NCBI RefSeq assembly: GCF_018917935.1
Contig: NZ_JAHLPN010000010.1
Coordinates: 48,582-112,581, forward strand
Length of the DNA stretch: 64,000 bases
Source of the DNA: Kineothrix sp. MSJ-39
GTDB taxonomy: Bacteria; Bacillota; Clostridia; Lachnospirales; Lachnospiraceae
Direction: 5' to 3'
Part shown: in pieces, positions 7,955 through 16,048 of the stretch
How the letters are laid out: every line of letters starts with the position of its first letter
Numbering within the stretch: the first letter of the stretch is position 1
Program-made: the position numbers and the translations under genes
Notes under the pieces: generated by a model
Databases searched by the model: none
Told to the model about the DNA's origin: nothing
The model's input: only the letters and a program-made list of their open reading frames with translations

Positions 7955-8469
7955 TGCACATCCTCACTGTCTGTCTCAGACTGTGTATCGGTTGCTGCAG
8001 GCGTATCCTCCGCAGCATCTGAAGCACTGTCTGTGGCTGCATCCGATGCATTTGTGTTTTCTGTATCCGTCGTCTGTAGTTCTTCAGATCCCGTATCCTC
8101 GGCAGGTGCATTTGCCGCCATCTCTGCCAGCATCTTTTCAGCCGTCATGGATGTATTGAGCGTATAAATGCCCGACTGGATCTTGCCACGGTATTCTGAC
8201 AGCATTTCCTGCAGGAAAAATACTCTTGCATCATCTATCAGTCCTCTGTTTTCCAGCGTTTTGGCAACATCCATCGTGCTGTCCTGTGTATCTACCGCGA
8301 TCGTGATATCTCTGCCCGGCTCTGCTTCTTTTGCCACATCCGCAAATACCATATAGCCCAGATGATAGGAATACATGGCAAGTCTGTATACCACCAGAAT
8401 AATGATGATAGACAGCACCAGACGGAATATCATATTAAAAACTGCTCCGGTCACTTGCTTTGCTTTCAT
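7951..8469 (-). CDS. Short MltG/YceG-like membrane protein, catalytic domain absent
   Basis: A 172-residue protein starting at ATG 8469 behind GGAGGAAGGAA. Residues 5-30 form one membrane helix. Residues about 40-115 resemble the LysM-like N-terminal module of MltG (VAKTLENRGLIDDARVF, YRGKIQSGIYTLNTSMTAEKML). After that comes only a low-complexity tail rich in D, A, T, E and S (residues 118-172). Full MltG, which cuts nascent peptidoglycan, is about 340-380 residues, and its catalytic glutamate domain is missing here. The position just before trmR and trhP equals that of yrrL (mltG) in Bacillus, so this is a reduced orthologue rather than a random membrane protein. What it does without the lyase domain is unknown. 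Confidence 0.75.
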   Translation of the reverse strand: MKAKQVTGAVFNMIFRLVLSIIIILVVYRLAMYSYHLGYMVFADVAKEAEPGRDITIAVDTQDSTMDVAKTLENRGLIDDARVFFLQEMLSEYRGKIQSGIYTLNTSMTAEKMLAEMAANAPAEDTGSEELQTTDTENTNASDAATDSASDAAEDTPAATDTQSETDSEDVQ

Positions 8470-8548
8470 TACAGTTCCTTCCTCCGTATCATGCATCTGC
8501 AATGCATGATATTTATATCGGTATTAATGATGTCATACGGATTGTTCC

Positions 8549-8606
8549 GTGCTGCGCACTCTCACAATCCTGCCCCACATTCGCATATCGTGAAGCTGCG
8601 CTCCAC
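8549..8606. repeat. Two small GNA/TNC-loop hairpins
   Basis: GTGC-TGC-GCAC (8549-8559) is a perfect stem. GTGAAGC-TGC-GCTCCAC (8590-8606) has one A-C mismatch. Both have loops reading GCA on the minus strand. They fill most of the gap between the YlbF gene and the MltG-like gene, which otherwise shows no gene. Confidence 0.5.
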
Positions 8607-8693
8607 TTTTATGCTCATGTCGGAGCGGGGCAACAGGTCATAAAACCACTCCTGTGCAAGCACATCGTGATTTTTGACTTTTTGCCCCTGACA

Positions 8694-9026
8694 TCATTCA
8701 AAATCCTCCGCTACCGCGCGCATCACACCATCTGATACTTCCTGTACCAGGCGGCAGAGTGCAAGCTCCGCTGCCAGAAAATCATGCACCAGCGGAATCT
8801 CCCGAAACTGCTCGTACTCTCTCTGGAAGCAGTCCATTTCATCGTACAGATTATCCGGACAATGCTTTGTCTGCAGCTCATAATTTTTCATTCTGAACTG
8901 ATCCAGCTGTCTTTTCAGATCCGGATTCTCTTTTACCTTACTTTTCTGTAACTGGTATTCTTTATAAACCTGTGTGTTTTTGATCGTCAGGATAAACTGA
9001 TCCAGTTCCTTTTGTATTTCGAGCAT
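8694..9026 (-). CDS. YlbF/YmcA family protein
   Basis: A 110-residue, mostly helical protein with the heptad-like stretch LQKSKVKENPDLKRQLDQFR, typical of the YlbF/YmcA (DUF964) family. In Bacillus, YlbF, YmcA and YaaT form a complex that tunes RNase Y processing and affects sporulation and competence. Here the gene lies 3 bases downstream of RNase J, which supports a role in RNA turnover. Only one family member is visible in the window. Start ATG 9026 has GGAGG upstream. Confidence 0.82.
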   Translation of the reverse strand: MLEIQKELDQFILTIKNTQVYKEYQLQKSKVKENPDLKRQLDQFRMKNYELQTKHCPDNLYDEMDCFQREYEQFREIPLVHDFLAAELALCRLVQEVSDGVMRAVAEDFE

Positions 9027-9029
9027 AGC

Positions 9030-10703
9030 CTACACCTCCATGATAATAGGCAGGATCATCGGGCGACGTTTCGTCTTTTTCCAAAAATATTCGTTCAGCG
9101 AATCTTTCATCGCATTTTTCATTCTTCCCCAGTCGGAGATATTTCTGTCAATGCAGTCATCCAGCACATCCGATACGATATCTCTCGCGCCGTCTAAAAG
9201 CTCGTCGGATTCTCTCACATAGACAAAACCTCTAGAAACGATATCCGGGCCGGAAACTACGACATTGTTCTCGCAGTCGAGTGCCACAACAACGATCAGG
9301 ATACCGTCTTCTGCCAGATGCTGTCTGTCGCGGATAACGATATTGCCGACATCGCCGACACCAAGACCGTCTACAAAGATAGAACCGACCGGAACCTTAC
9401 CGGTCACTTTTGCATCTTCCTCGGAAAGCTCCAACACATCGCCTGAATGCAGGATAAAGATATTATCCTTATCCATGCCCAGCTTATGCACCAGATTTGC
9501 CTGTGCTTTCAGATGACGGTATTCGCCATGCACCGGAATCGAATATTTCGGCTGTACCAGCGTATAGATCAGCTTGATCTCTTCCTGTCTGGCATGTCCC
9601 GATACATGTGCATCCTCAAAAATAACATCTGCACCCTTGGCATACAGTTCGTTGATCACCTTGGAAACTGCCTTTTCGTTTCCCGGGATCGGATTGGAAG
9701 AAAAGATAACCGTATCCAGCGGACCGATTGAAATCTTCCGGTGCATTCCGGATGCCATACGGGAAAGAGCTGCCATGCTTTCGCCCTGGCTTCCTGTTGT
9801 GATAATGACTGTTTTTTCATCCGGGTAATTTTTGAGCTGTTCAATATCGATCAGCGTATTATCCGGGATATTGATATAACCAAGCTTTGTGGCTGTATCA
9901 ATGATATTGACCATGCTGCGTCCTTCGACAACAACCTTACGTCCGTATTTATAAGCGGAATTGATGATCTGCTGCACACGATCCACATTGGATGCAAATG
10001 TCGCAATGATCAACCTTGTATTGGTATGTTCTGAGAAAATATTGTCAAATGTCACACCGACCGTTCTCTCAGAAGGGGTAAATCCCGGTCTTTCCGCATT
10101 GGTACTGTCGCACATCAGTGCCAGCACGCCTTTCTTTCCAAGCTCCGCAAAACGCTGCAGATCAATGGAATCTCCGAATACCGGTGTATAATCCACTTTA
10201 AAATCGCCTGTATGCACAACAATTCCCGCCGGTGAATAAATGGCAAGTGCTGCTGCATCCGCAATACTGTGATTTGTCTTGATAAACTCTACTCTGAACT
10301 GTCCCAGATTGATATGCTGTCCGAATTTGACAACCTTACGCTTTGTTGCTTTTTCCAGTCCATGCTCTGTCAGCTTATTTTCAATGATACCCATTGTCAG
10401 CTTTGTCGCATAGATCGGAACAGGCAGTTCCTTCAGCACATAAGGAAGCGCACCGATATGATCCTCATGTCCATGTGTGATCATAAAGCCCTTTACCTTA
10501 TCTGCATTTTCCTTCAGATACGTTACATCCGGGATAACCAGATCGATTCCGAGCATATCATCCTCCGGAAATGCCAGACCGCAGTCCACCACAATAATAC
10601 TGTCTTCATATTCAAAGGCAGTAATATTCAGCCCGATCTGCTCCAGACCTCCCAGCGGTATGATCTTGAGCTTTGACGGACTTTCTGTTTGTTTCTTATT
10701 CAA
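9030..10703 (-). CDS. rnj: Ribonuclease J
   Basis: A beta-lactamase-fold RNase with the metal-binding motif HGHEDHIGALPYV near residue 75, the beta-CASP region in the middle (HAR motif as GHARQEE near residue 390), and a C-terminal domain ending RRPMILPIIMEV. RNase J combines 5'-3' exonuclease and endonuclease activity in mRNA decay and rRNA maturation. The longest frame starts with TTG at 10733, but GTGGAGG lies inside that extension, 8 bases before a second TTG at 10703 followed by NKKQTES. I therefore chose TTG 10703, giving 557 residues, the usual family length. YlbF follows at 3 bases, so decay enzyme and regulator share a transcript. Confidence 0.92.
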   Translation of the reverse strand: MNKKQTESPSKLKIIPLGGLEQIGLNITAFEYEDSIIVVDCGLAFPEDDMLGIDLVIPDVTYLKENADKVKGFMITHGHEDHIGALPYVLKELPVPIYATKLTMGIIENKLTEHGLEKATKRKVVKFGQHINLGQFRVEFIKTNHSIADAAALAIYSPAGIVVHTGDFKVDYTPVFGDSIDLQRFAELGKKGVLALMCDSTNAERPGFTPSERTVGVTFDNIFSEHTNTRLIIATFASNVDRVQQIINSAYKYGRKVVVEGRSMVNIIDTATKLGYINIPDNTLIDIEQLKNYPDEKTVIITTGSQGESMAALSRMASGMHRKISIGPLDTVIFSSNPIPGNEKAVSKVINELYAKGADVIFEDAHVSGHARQEEIKLIYTLVQPKYSIPVHGEYRHLKAQANLVHKLGMDKDNIFILHSGDVLELSEEDAKVTGKVPVGSIFVDGLGVGDVGNIVIRDRQHLAEDGILIVVVALDCENNVVVSGPDIVSRGFVYVRESDELLDGARDIVSDVLDDCIDRNISDWGRMKNAMKDSLNEYFWKKTKRRPMILPIIMEV

Positions 10704-10875
10704 TTGTTTTTCCTCCACATTCTTGAAACGCAAAGAAAGTCTCCCGGTAAAATACTATGCACACACGCTGCCAGTTCGTCTTTCCCGGTCATGGAATGGC
10801 AAGCCCTTCGCCCATAGGATTGTACAGAGTACTCCCTTTGTTTTATTGATATTATTTATATTTTGTCTGCCGGTC

Positions 10876-11166
10876 TTATTCTTCTTCGTCTTCCACGAAT
10901 TCAATATCATCCAGCATATTTTCAAAAACTGCTGCTACTGCATCCAGTTCTTTATCGTCTGATACAATACGGTAAACGCTTTCGTCCCCGTCATTTTCTG
11001 TAATGTCCTTTAAGATCAGTGCCTGGGCATCCCCATCCGGCTGATCTGTCACGAGCAGATAATCCACTCCACCAAGGCGTGTCCGCTCCAACACATAAAA
11101 CTGTACTTTTTCTCCCTCTACATCCGGTATGAATTCAACCTTTTCCAGGTTATTTCCATCTGTCAT
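10876..11166 (-). CDS. DUF1292 (YrzB-like) protein
   Basis: A 96-residue acidic protein. The frame can be extended upstream to 11325, but that part overlaps ruvX and has no coding character, whereas ATG 11166 lies 9 bases after the ruvX stop. The core VEFIPDVEGEKVQFYVLERT and YLLVTD fit DUF1292, and the C-terminus is strongly acidic (DIEFVEDEEE). The trio ireB-ruvX-DUF1292 is conserved across Firmicutes (yrzL-yrrK-yrzB), which is the best evidence for identity. The molecular function is unknown. Confidence 0.85.
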   Translation of the reverse strand: MTDGNNLEKVEFIPDVEGEKVQFYVLERTRLGGVDYLLVTDQPDGDAQALILKDITENDGDESVYRIVSDDKELDAVAAVFENMLDDIEFVEDEEE

Positions 11167-11174
11167 TCTGTCAT

Positions 11175-11606
11175 CTACGCTTTCCGGTTCTGAAGATAAT
11201 CCAGATACCCTTGTAATATATAAGAAGCTGCTATGGCATCCACATACTCTTTGCGGTCTTCCCTGCGGATCCCTGCTTCCATCATTGTCCTGTCCGCTGC
11301 TACAGTTGTGAGCCTCTCGTCCCACATGACCACTTCGATCCCGGTCCTGCGGAAAAGCGCATCTGCAAACGCACGTGACTTTTCTGCCCGCTCACCTTCT
11401 GTTGCATTCATATTCTTCGGTAATCCTACTACAAATTTCTCAACTTCATATTGTGCTGCCAGTTCTTCGATCCTGGCATAGGTCTGTCTTAATTTGTTTT
11501 CAGACTTTCTGCGCACGATTTCCAGGCTCTGCGCTGTCAGCCCGAGCGGATCACTTACAGCAACACCCACTGTCTTTGATCCGAAATCCAAACCCATAAT
11601 ACGCAT
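11175..11606 (-). CDS. ruvX: RuvX/YqgF family RNase H-fold protein
   Basis: A 143-residue protein of the YqgF family. The N-terminal [20 protein letters not shown] holds the first catalytic aspartate, [11 protein letters not shown] the second acidic position, and [14 protein letters not shown] the C-terminal aspartate. In E. coli, YqgF takes part in 16S rRNA 5' end processing, and a Holliday junction nuclease activity has been shown for homologues. Length and all acidic positions fit an active enzyme. It lies 12 bases after ireB. Confidence 0.92.
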   Translation of the reverse strand: MRIMGLDFGSKTVGVAVSDPLGLTAQSLEIVRRKSENKLRQTYARIEELAAQYEVEKFVVGLPKNMNATEGERAEKSRAFADALFRRTGIEVVMWDERLTTVAADRTMMEAGIRREDRKEYVDAIAASYILQGYLDYLQNRKA

Positions 11607-11618
11607 AGTATATCCTCA

Positions 11619-11882
11619 CTATTTCCAATGATTCGTTTTAATGTACTCTCTGAGCATTTCCTCTACCAGTTCATCCCGTTCTACCTTCATGATCAGGCTT
11701 CTGGCATTCTTATGGCTTGTGATATAAGTAGGATCTCCCGACATGATATAACCGACGATCTGATTTACCGGATTGTATCCTTTTTCACTCAAAGCCTCGT
11801 ATACTGTAGAAAGAACAACCTTCACGCCTGTTTCCGGCTCTACTTCCACTTTAAAATATTGTGTATTTCCCAAATCCTGCAT
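11619..11882 (-). CDS. ireB: IreB family regulatory phosphoprotein
   Basis: An 87-residue protein of the IreB (UPF0297) family. Recognisable stretches are GVKVVLSTVYEALSEKGYN and GYIMSGDPTYITSHKNAR, the latter nearly invariant in the family. In Enterococcus, IreB is phosphorylated by the PASTA kinase IreK and counteracts cephalosporin resistance. It is the first gene of the ruvX cluster. Conserved threonines near the N-terminus are the known phosphosites in the family; here T6 (GNTQYF) could be equivalent. Confidence 0.92.
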   Translation of the reverse strand: MQDLGNTQYFKVEVEPETGVKVVLSTVYEALSEKGYNPVNQIVGYIMSGDPTYITSHKNARSLIMKVERDELVEEMLREYIKTNHWK

Positions 11883-11950
11883 TTCATCACGCCCCTGTCT
11901 GTTTTTGGTATTGTAACCCTTTTTCTATGTTTTTTCAAGTATTATGTAAC

Positions 11951-12832
11951 CTACTCCATATGTGTCTGCTTAAAGGAATTCATTTCCGGCTTTAAAAATT
12001 CATTCTCTACCGGCTTCTGTGACTGCACGAAATTTTCCACATCTTTATCAATCACAACTTCTTTTTTCAGCAGCAGATTGACCTCGTTGAAGATCTTTTT
12101 ATATTTCTCGGAAGCTGTGATCGACATGAACAGATCACTGATATTTCTGTGCTTTCCGTTTTCATAGTATTTAATCTCTTTGGTGTCGAGATAATAGTAG
12201 ATCTCATGCACGGACTGCTGGTTTGTCAAAGAATCGTAAACCGTTTCATCAATACGGATCGTACGGTCTGAGCTTTCTCCGTGGATCACGATACTGCCTC
12301 TTGTGGTCGGATTGATCTCTGAGCTGAATGCCAGCCTTGTCAGCTGTTCCTTGATCAGGTTGATATAATAATCTACCTGCTGGCGGGAAACTGCCGCAGC
12401 CGGGCTCACTGTCTTTGCCCCTGCCTGCTGTACGGCAATACCGACGCTCACGCCGATCTTCATAATATAATCGTGCATTGCCTGTCTGTCTTTTACCTGC
12501 TTTTCCAGTCTGGCATTTAAAGACGGCAGACCAATTACAAGCACGCTCTTCAAAAACTTGTATTTTAAGTCTGTGATCTCCTGCTGTTTGGTAGACATCG
12601 TCGAATCGGACAAGCTCGCCTTCTTCATGAAATTAAAGGATGTCTCACCGATGCTGATCTCAAATGTATTGGCATCTACACGCAGAAGCAGATTGCCGTT
12701 CTCACTGTTTGTTGTTTCAAGCGTCATTTCAATCTCGAAATCTGCGTCTTTCGGGAAATGCTCCATGATTGCCTGTGATGTTTCTTTTGCTACACGATCG
12801 ATCTCTGCGATCTCGTCCTTTGTGTATTTCAT
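11951..12832 (-). CDS. Conserved hypothetical protein
   Basis: A 293-residue protein that I do not recognise. I set the start at ATG 12832 (MKYTKDEIAEID), behind GGCGGGG; the frame runs further upstream through hairpin-rich DNA that is unlikely to be coding. It has no signal peptide or membrane segment. Features seen: an N-terminal helix, a beta-rich segment (residues about 30-80), a helical centre with VLVIGLPSLNARLEKQV, and SSDRTIRIDETVYDSLTN followed by a beta-rich part. The sequence is moderately charged and looks cytoplasmic. It lies alone between ireB and mtaB, with its own upstream hairpin region. Confidence 0.8.
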   Translation of the reverse strand: MKYTKDEIAEIDRVAKETSQAIMEHFPKDADFEIEMTLETTNSENGNLLLRVDANTFEISIGETSFNFMKKASLSDSTMSTKQQEITDLKYKFLKSVLVIGLPSLNARLEKQVKDRQAMHDYIMKIGVSVGIAVQQAGAKTVSPAAAVSRQQVDYYINLIKEQLTRLAFSSEINPTTRGSIVIHGESSDRTIRIDETVYDSLTNQQSVHEIYYYLDTKEIKYYENGKHRNISDLFMSITASEKYKKIFNEVNLLLKKEVVIDKDVENFVQSQKPVENEFLKPEMNSFKQTHME

Positions 12833-12946
12833 ATTTGGTACCCCGCCTTCTACATTTCTACATGATCTGTCTTTTCTGTTGCCCCCATGCTTGGAAAAGA
12901 CTTTATCCCGCACTCTGCATCCTGTTGCGCAGGATATTTGCTCGTT

Positions 12947-13005
12947 AATAAGCACAGAAAAACAAATGCCACCTTCGGTGTCGCTTGTTTTTCTTTGTGC
13001 TTATT
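12947..13005. repeat. Long imperfect hairpin with nested small hairpin
   Basis: Arms 12947-12965 and 12985-13005 pair over 19 positions with a two-base bulge. The apex contains a second hairpin, CACC-TTC-GGTG (12970-12980). A further inverted repeat, ATCCTG/CAGGAT, lies at 12919-12935. There is no T-run on either strand, so this is probably not a simple terminator of mtaB, although it is placed where one would be expected. Confidence 0.75.
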
Positions 13006-13048
13006 ACATTATAGCATTATTCCAGGATACTGACAATTCCCTGTTTTC

Positions 13049-14434
13049 TTAACAAGTACCGAGCAGGGTTTCCTCATCTGCAAAGCCTGTCAGGCGGCAG
13101 ATGCGTTCCTGATTGGTCATTTCTGCCGGATCGATACCTTCCGCAGGGATTGCCACGCGTACATAGTTGCGTGTATGCCCGGTCAGATACTGTCTGCCTT
13201 CTATTTCATGGCACTGCTCAAACAGTACTTCCTGTTCTTTTCCGATATAATATTCCCGGTATTCCTTAGAATGTCTTGCCGTCATGGCAAGCAGCACACT
13301 GCTTCGCTGCTTCTTTTCTTTTTCCGTGAGCTGCCCCGGCATATTTGCCGCCACCGTTCCTTCCCTTCTGGAATATGGGAAAACGTGCATTTCAAAAAAA
13401 CGGATCTTTTCAAGGTAAGAAACTGTCTGCGCAAACTCTTCCTCGGTTTCTCCGGGGAAGCCCGTGATCACATCCGTCGTGATCGCAGGATGCTCGTACA
13501 CACAGCGCAGGATTTCCACACTCCGGGCAAACTCCTCTGTCGTATATCTTCTGTTCATCCGTTTCAACACACTGTCGCAGCCACTCTGGAGTGACAGATG
13601 GAAATGCGGGCACACCTTTGGCAGTGCAGCAAGCGCGCCTGCAAATGCTTCTGTGATCACACGGGGTTCCAAAGAGCCCAGACGGATACGGGTAATACCA
13701 TCTACCGCATGGATCCGCTCGATCAGCCGCAAAAGCTCCTGCTCATTTCCCTGTCCACCAGTCGTATTGTATGACTCGCCATGGAAGTCCAGTCCATAGG
13801 AGCTTAAATGAATTCCTGTCAAAACGATCTCATGATAGCCGGTTTCTGCAAGTCTTCTGACTTCTTCCTCTACCTGCTCCGGCTTTCTGGAACGGACACG
13901 TCCTCTTGCAAACGGGATCACACAATAGCTGCAGAACTGATTGCAGCCGTCCTGGATCTTGATATATGCACGGGTATGCTCCGCCGTATGCACAAGCTGC
14001 ATCTCCTCATATTCCTTTTCCGCATTGATATCGATCACCGAAGTATGTTCCATTGTTTTGTCCGGTAGCTGTTTCTCCGCACTCTGACGCTTGTCCAGAT
14101 AAGCCTCTATGATCTCCACAAGTTCATTCTTTCGGTTGTTACCAATCGCAAGATCAATGCAGTCATCCTTCTCGATCTCAGCCTCATTTGTCTGCACATA
14201 ACACCCCACGGCTACAACGATCGCATCCGGGTTCTGCTTCTTGGCACGATGCAGCATCTGTCTGCTTTTTCGGTCCGCAATGTTTGTTACAGTGCATGTA
14301 TTTATGATATAAATATCCGCTTTTTGGTTAAAATTAACAATTTTGTATCCTTTTTTTTGTAAATATTGCTGCATAACGTCAAGTTCGTAAGAATTCACCT
14401 TACAACCAAGGTTATGTAATGCCACACTTTTCAT
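13049..14434 (-). CDS. mtaB: tRNA ms2t6A methylthiotransferase MtaB
   Basis: MtaB adds a methylthio group to t6A37 of ANN-decoding tRNAs. The 461-residue protein shows the N-terminal UPF0004 domain (NLGCKVNSYELDVM, NTCTVTNIADRKSRQ, VGCYVQ), whose three cysteines bind one Fe-S cluster. A radical SAM domain follows, with the CxxxCxxC motif in GCNQFCSYCVIPFARGR, and then a C-terminal TRAM domain. The frame also opens at GTG 14446, but that GTG is part of the GTGAGG ribosome site, so ATG 14434 is the start. KVNSYE and the conserved NIADRKSRQ separate MtaB from MiaB. Confidence 0.92.
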   Translation of the reverse strand: MKSVALHNLGCKVNSYELDVMQQYLQKKGYKIVNFNQKADIYIINTCTVTNIADRKSRQMLHRAKKQNPDAIVVAVGCYVQTNEAEIEKDDCIDLAIGNNRKNELVEIIEAYLDKRQSAEKQLPDKTMEHTSVIDINAEKEYEEMQLVHTAEHTRAYIKIQDGCNQFCSYCVIPFARGRVRSRKPEQVEEEVRRLAETGYHEIVLTGIHLSSYGLDFHGESYNTTGGQGNEQELLRLIERIHAVDGITRIRLGSLEPRVITEAFAGALAALPKVCPHFHLSLQSGCDSVLKRMNRRYTTEEFARSVEILRCVYEHPAITTDVITGFPGETEEEFAQTVSYLEKIRFFEMHVFPYSRREGTVAANMPGQLTEKEKKQRSSVLLAMTARHSKEYREYYIGKEQEVLFEQCHEIEGRQYLTGHTRNYVRVAIPAEGIDPAEMTNQERICRLTGFADEETLLGTC

Positions 14435-14493
14435 TGTTATCCTCACTTTTTTTGTATGGTTTTCGTATTGACTTTTCAGCCCCTTTTATTTAG

Positions 14494-14526
14494 TATAATA
14501 GGCGAAGGTATTAAAACAAAAGGAGG
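14494..14526 (+). promoter_or_regulatory. Promoter -10 box and ribosome site of the HPr-like gene
   Basis: TATAAT at 14494-14499 is preceded by TTGACT at 14468, which is 20 bases away, longer than the usual 17. AGGAGG at 14521-14526 sits 8 bases before the start codon. The strong ribosome site points to an abundant product. Confidence 0.6.
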
Positions 14527-14534
14527 TAATTCAA

Positions 14535-14765
14535 ATGAAAACAGTACAGATTTCATTAAACTCAATCGACAAAGTAAAATCATTCGTAAACGACATCACA
14601 AAATTTGATTATGATTTTGATTTAGTATCAGGAAGATACGTAATCGATGCAAAGTCTATCATGGGTATTTTCAGTTTGGATTTATCTAAGCCAATCGATT
14701 TAAACATCCATGCAGAAGGCGATGCAGAAGATGTTATGAAGGTTTTAAAAAACTACACAGTTTAA
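14535..14765 (+). CDS. HPr-like protein with Ser-46 motif but no His-15
   Basis: A 76-residue protein, one of the few plus-strand genes. Residues about 40-60 read DAKSIMGIFSLDLSKPIDL, which matches the HPr segment around regulatory Ser-46 (KSIMG). The N-terminal region that normally holds the phospho-accepting histidine (HARPA) reads LNSIDKVKSFV, without histidine. So it cannot carry phosphate from enzyme I in the normal way, but could still be a target of HPr kinase or a binding partner. An AGGAGG site, its own promoter and its own terminator suggest strong independent expression. A weaker relative lies at 1274. Confidence 0.78.
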   Translation: MKTVQISLNSIDKVKSFVNDITKFDYDFDLVSGRYVIDAKSIMGIFSLDLSKPIDLNIHAEGDAEDVMKVLKNYTV

Positions 14766-14772
14766 TGCATCT

Positions 14773-14791
14773 GATCTCACTTCGTGAGATC
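14773..14791. repeat. Hairpin with TTC/GAA loop after the HPr-like gene
   Basis: GATCTCAC-TTC-GTGAGATC is a perfect 8-bp stem, directly after the stop codon at 14765. It has no T-run and is followed by the true terminator. Confidence 0.7.
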
Positions 14792-14807
14792 CTCAAACAG
14801 AAGATTG

Positions 14808-14840
14808 AAACGAGCAGCCAAGCTGCTCGTTTTTCTTTTT
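14808..14840 (+). terminator. Terminator of the HPr-like gene
   Basis: AAACGAGCAG (14808-14817) pairs with CTGCTCGTTT (14823-14832), followed by TTCTTTTT. It may also serve thiI on the opposite strand, since thiI ends at 14847. Confidence 0.88.
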
Positions 14841-14846
14841 CTATTT

Positions 14847-16025
14847 TTATTCAATCTCTATGATCTCTCTTGTTTCAAGTGCTGTCTTGACCAGTTCTTC
14901 TACAGTGCCTTCGAGATTCTTTTCATGCCCTCTGATCACTTTTACATTCGGCTTGGTAACAGGATGCTTTGCCACAAAGATGGTACAGCAGTCCTCAAAT
15001 GGCAGAATAGAGGTTTCGTAGGTGTTGATCTTTTCGGAAATATCCACGATATCCTGCTTATCAAATGCGATCAGCGGTCTGTATACAGGCAGCTCGCATA
15101 CTTCGTTTGTTGCCACAAGACTCTGCATTGTCTGGGAAGCCACCTGCCCAATGCTTTCGCCCGTTACAAGTCCGAGGCAGTCTGTTTCTTTTGCGATCGT
15201 TTCTGCGATCCGCATCATGTAGCGGCGCATAATGATCGTCAGTTCATCATGTGGGCACTTCTCATAAATGGCAAGCTGTACATCCGTAAAGTTTACAACG
15301 TGCAGACGGATCGGGCCCGCATAGGCTGCAACATATTTTGCCAGATCGACAACCTTCTGTTTTGCACGTTCTGATGTATAAGGCGGTGCATGGAAATAGG
15401 TTGCCTCCAGCTTCACGCCACGTTTGCTGATCATATAACCCGCAACAGGGGAATCGATTCCGCCGGAAAGCAGGAGCATCGCCTTACCGCCTGTTCCGAC
15501 AGGCATTCCGCCCGGTCCCGGAATGATCTCGGAATAGATATAGATCTTTTCTCTGATCTCCACATTCAGCTCAAAATCGGGATGATGCACATCTACCTTC
15601 ATATCCGGGCATGCATCCAGGATCACACCGCCAAGCTCACAGTTGATTTCCATGGAGCGCATCGGATAATTCTTTCTGGCACGTCTTGCACATACCTTGA
15701 AGGTCTTGTTTCCTTCCGGGTAAACTGTTTTGACATAATTTACGATCGTCTCGGAGAGCTTTTCAAATCCTTCATCCTCAACATAAACAACCGGGCAGAT
15801 ACCTGAAATACCAAATACTTTCTTCAGTGCTTCTACCGTTTCATCAAAATCAAACGCTGACTGCGCATCCACGTAAATACGACCCTGTGTCTTGCGGACA
15901 GCAAATTCACCATCGATCTTGCTGAGTGCAAAACGGATCTGATCGACCAGTGCATCCTCAAACAGATACCGGTTTCTGCCTTTGACACCGATCTCTGCAT
16001 ATTTTATCAAAAATGCTGTAAACAT
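14847..16025 (-). CDS. thiI: tRNA 4-thiouridine synthase ThiI
   Basis: ThiI activates U8 of tRNA and inserts sulfur to make 4-thiouridine. It can also feed thiamine synthesis. The 392-residue form has an N-terminal ferredoxin-like and THUMP domain, and a PP-loop ATPase domain with LLSGGIDSPVAGYM at residues about 178-191. It has no C-terminal rhodanese domain, as in Bacillus. The frame opens further upstream at 16052 inside the desulfurase gene, but AAAGGG lies 7 bases before ATG 16025, so I chose that. The upstream neighbour is a cysteine desulfurase, which would hand sulfur directly to ThiI. Confidence 0.93.
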   Translation of the reverse strand: MFTAFLIKYAEIGVKGRNRYLFEDALVDQIRFALSKIDGEFAVRKTQGRIYVDAQSAFDFDETVEALKKVFGISGICPVVYVEDEGFEKLSETIVNYVKTVYPEGNKTFKVCARRARKNYPMRSMEINCELGGVILDACPDMKVDVHHPDFELNVEIREKIYIYSEIIPGPGGMPVGTGGKAMLLLSGGIDSPVAGYMISKRGVKLEATYFHAPPYTSERAKQKVVDLAKYVAAYAGPIRLHVVNFTDVQLAIYEKCPHDELTIIMRRYMMRIAETIAKETDCLGLVTGESIGQVASQTMQSLVATNEVCELPVYRPLIAFDKQDIVDISEKINTYETSILPFEDCCTIFVAKHPVTKPNVKVIRGHEKNLEGTVEELVKTALETREIIEIE

Positions 16026-16048
16026 AATTTTCCCTTTCTTTTCTATGC

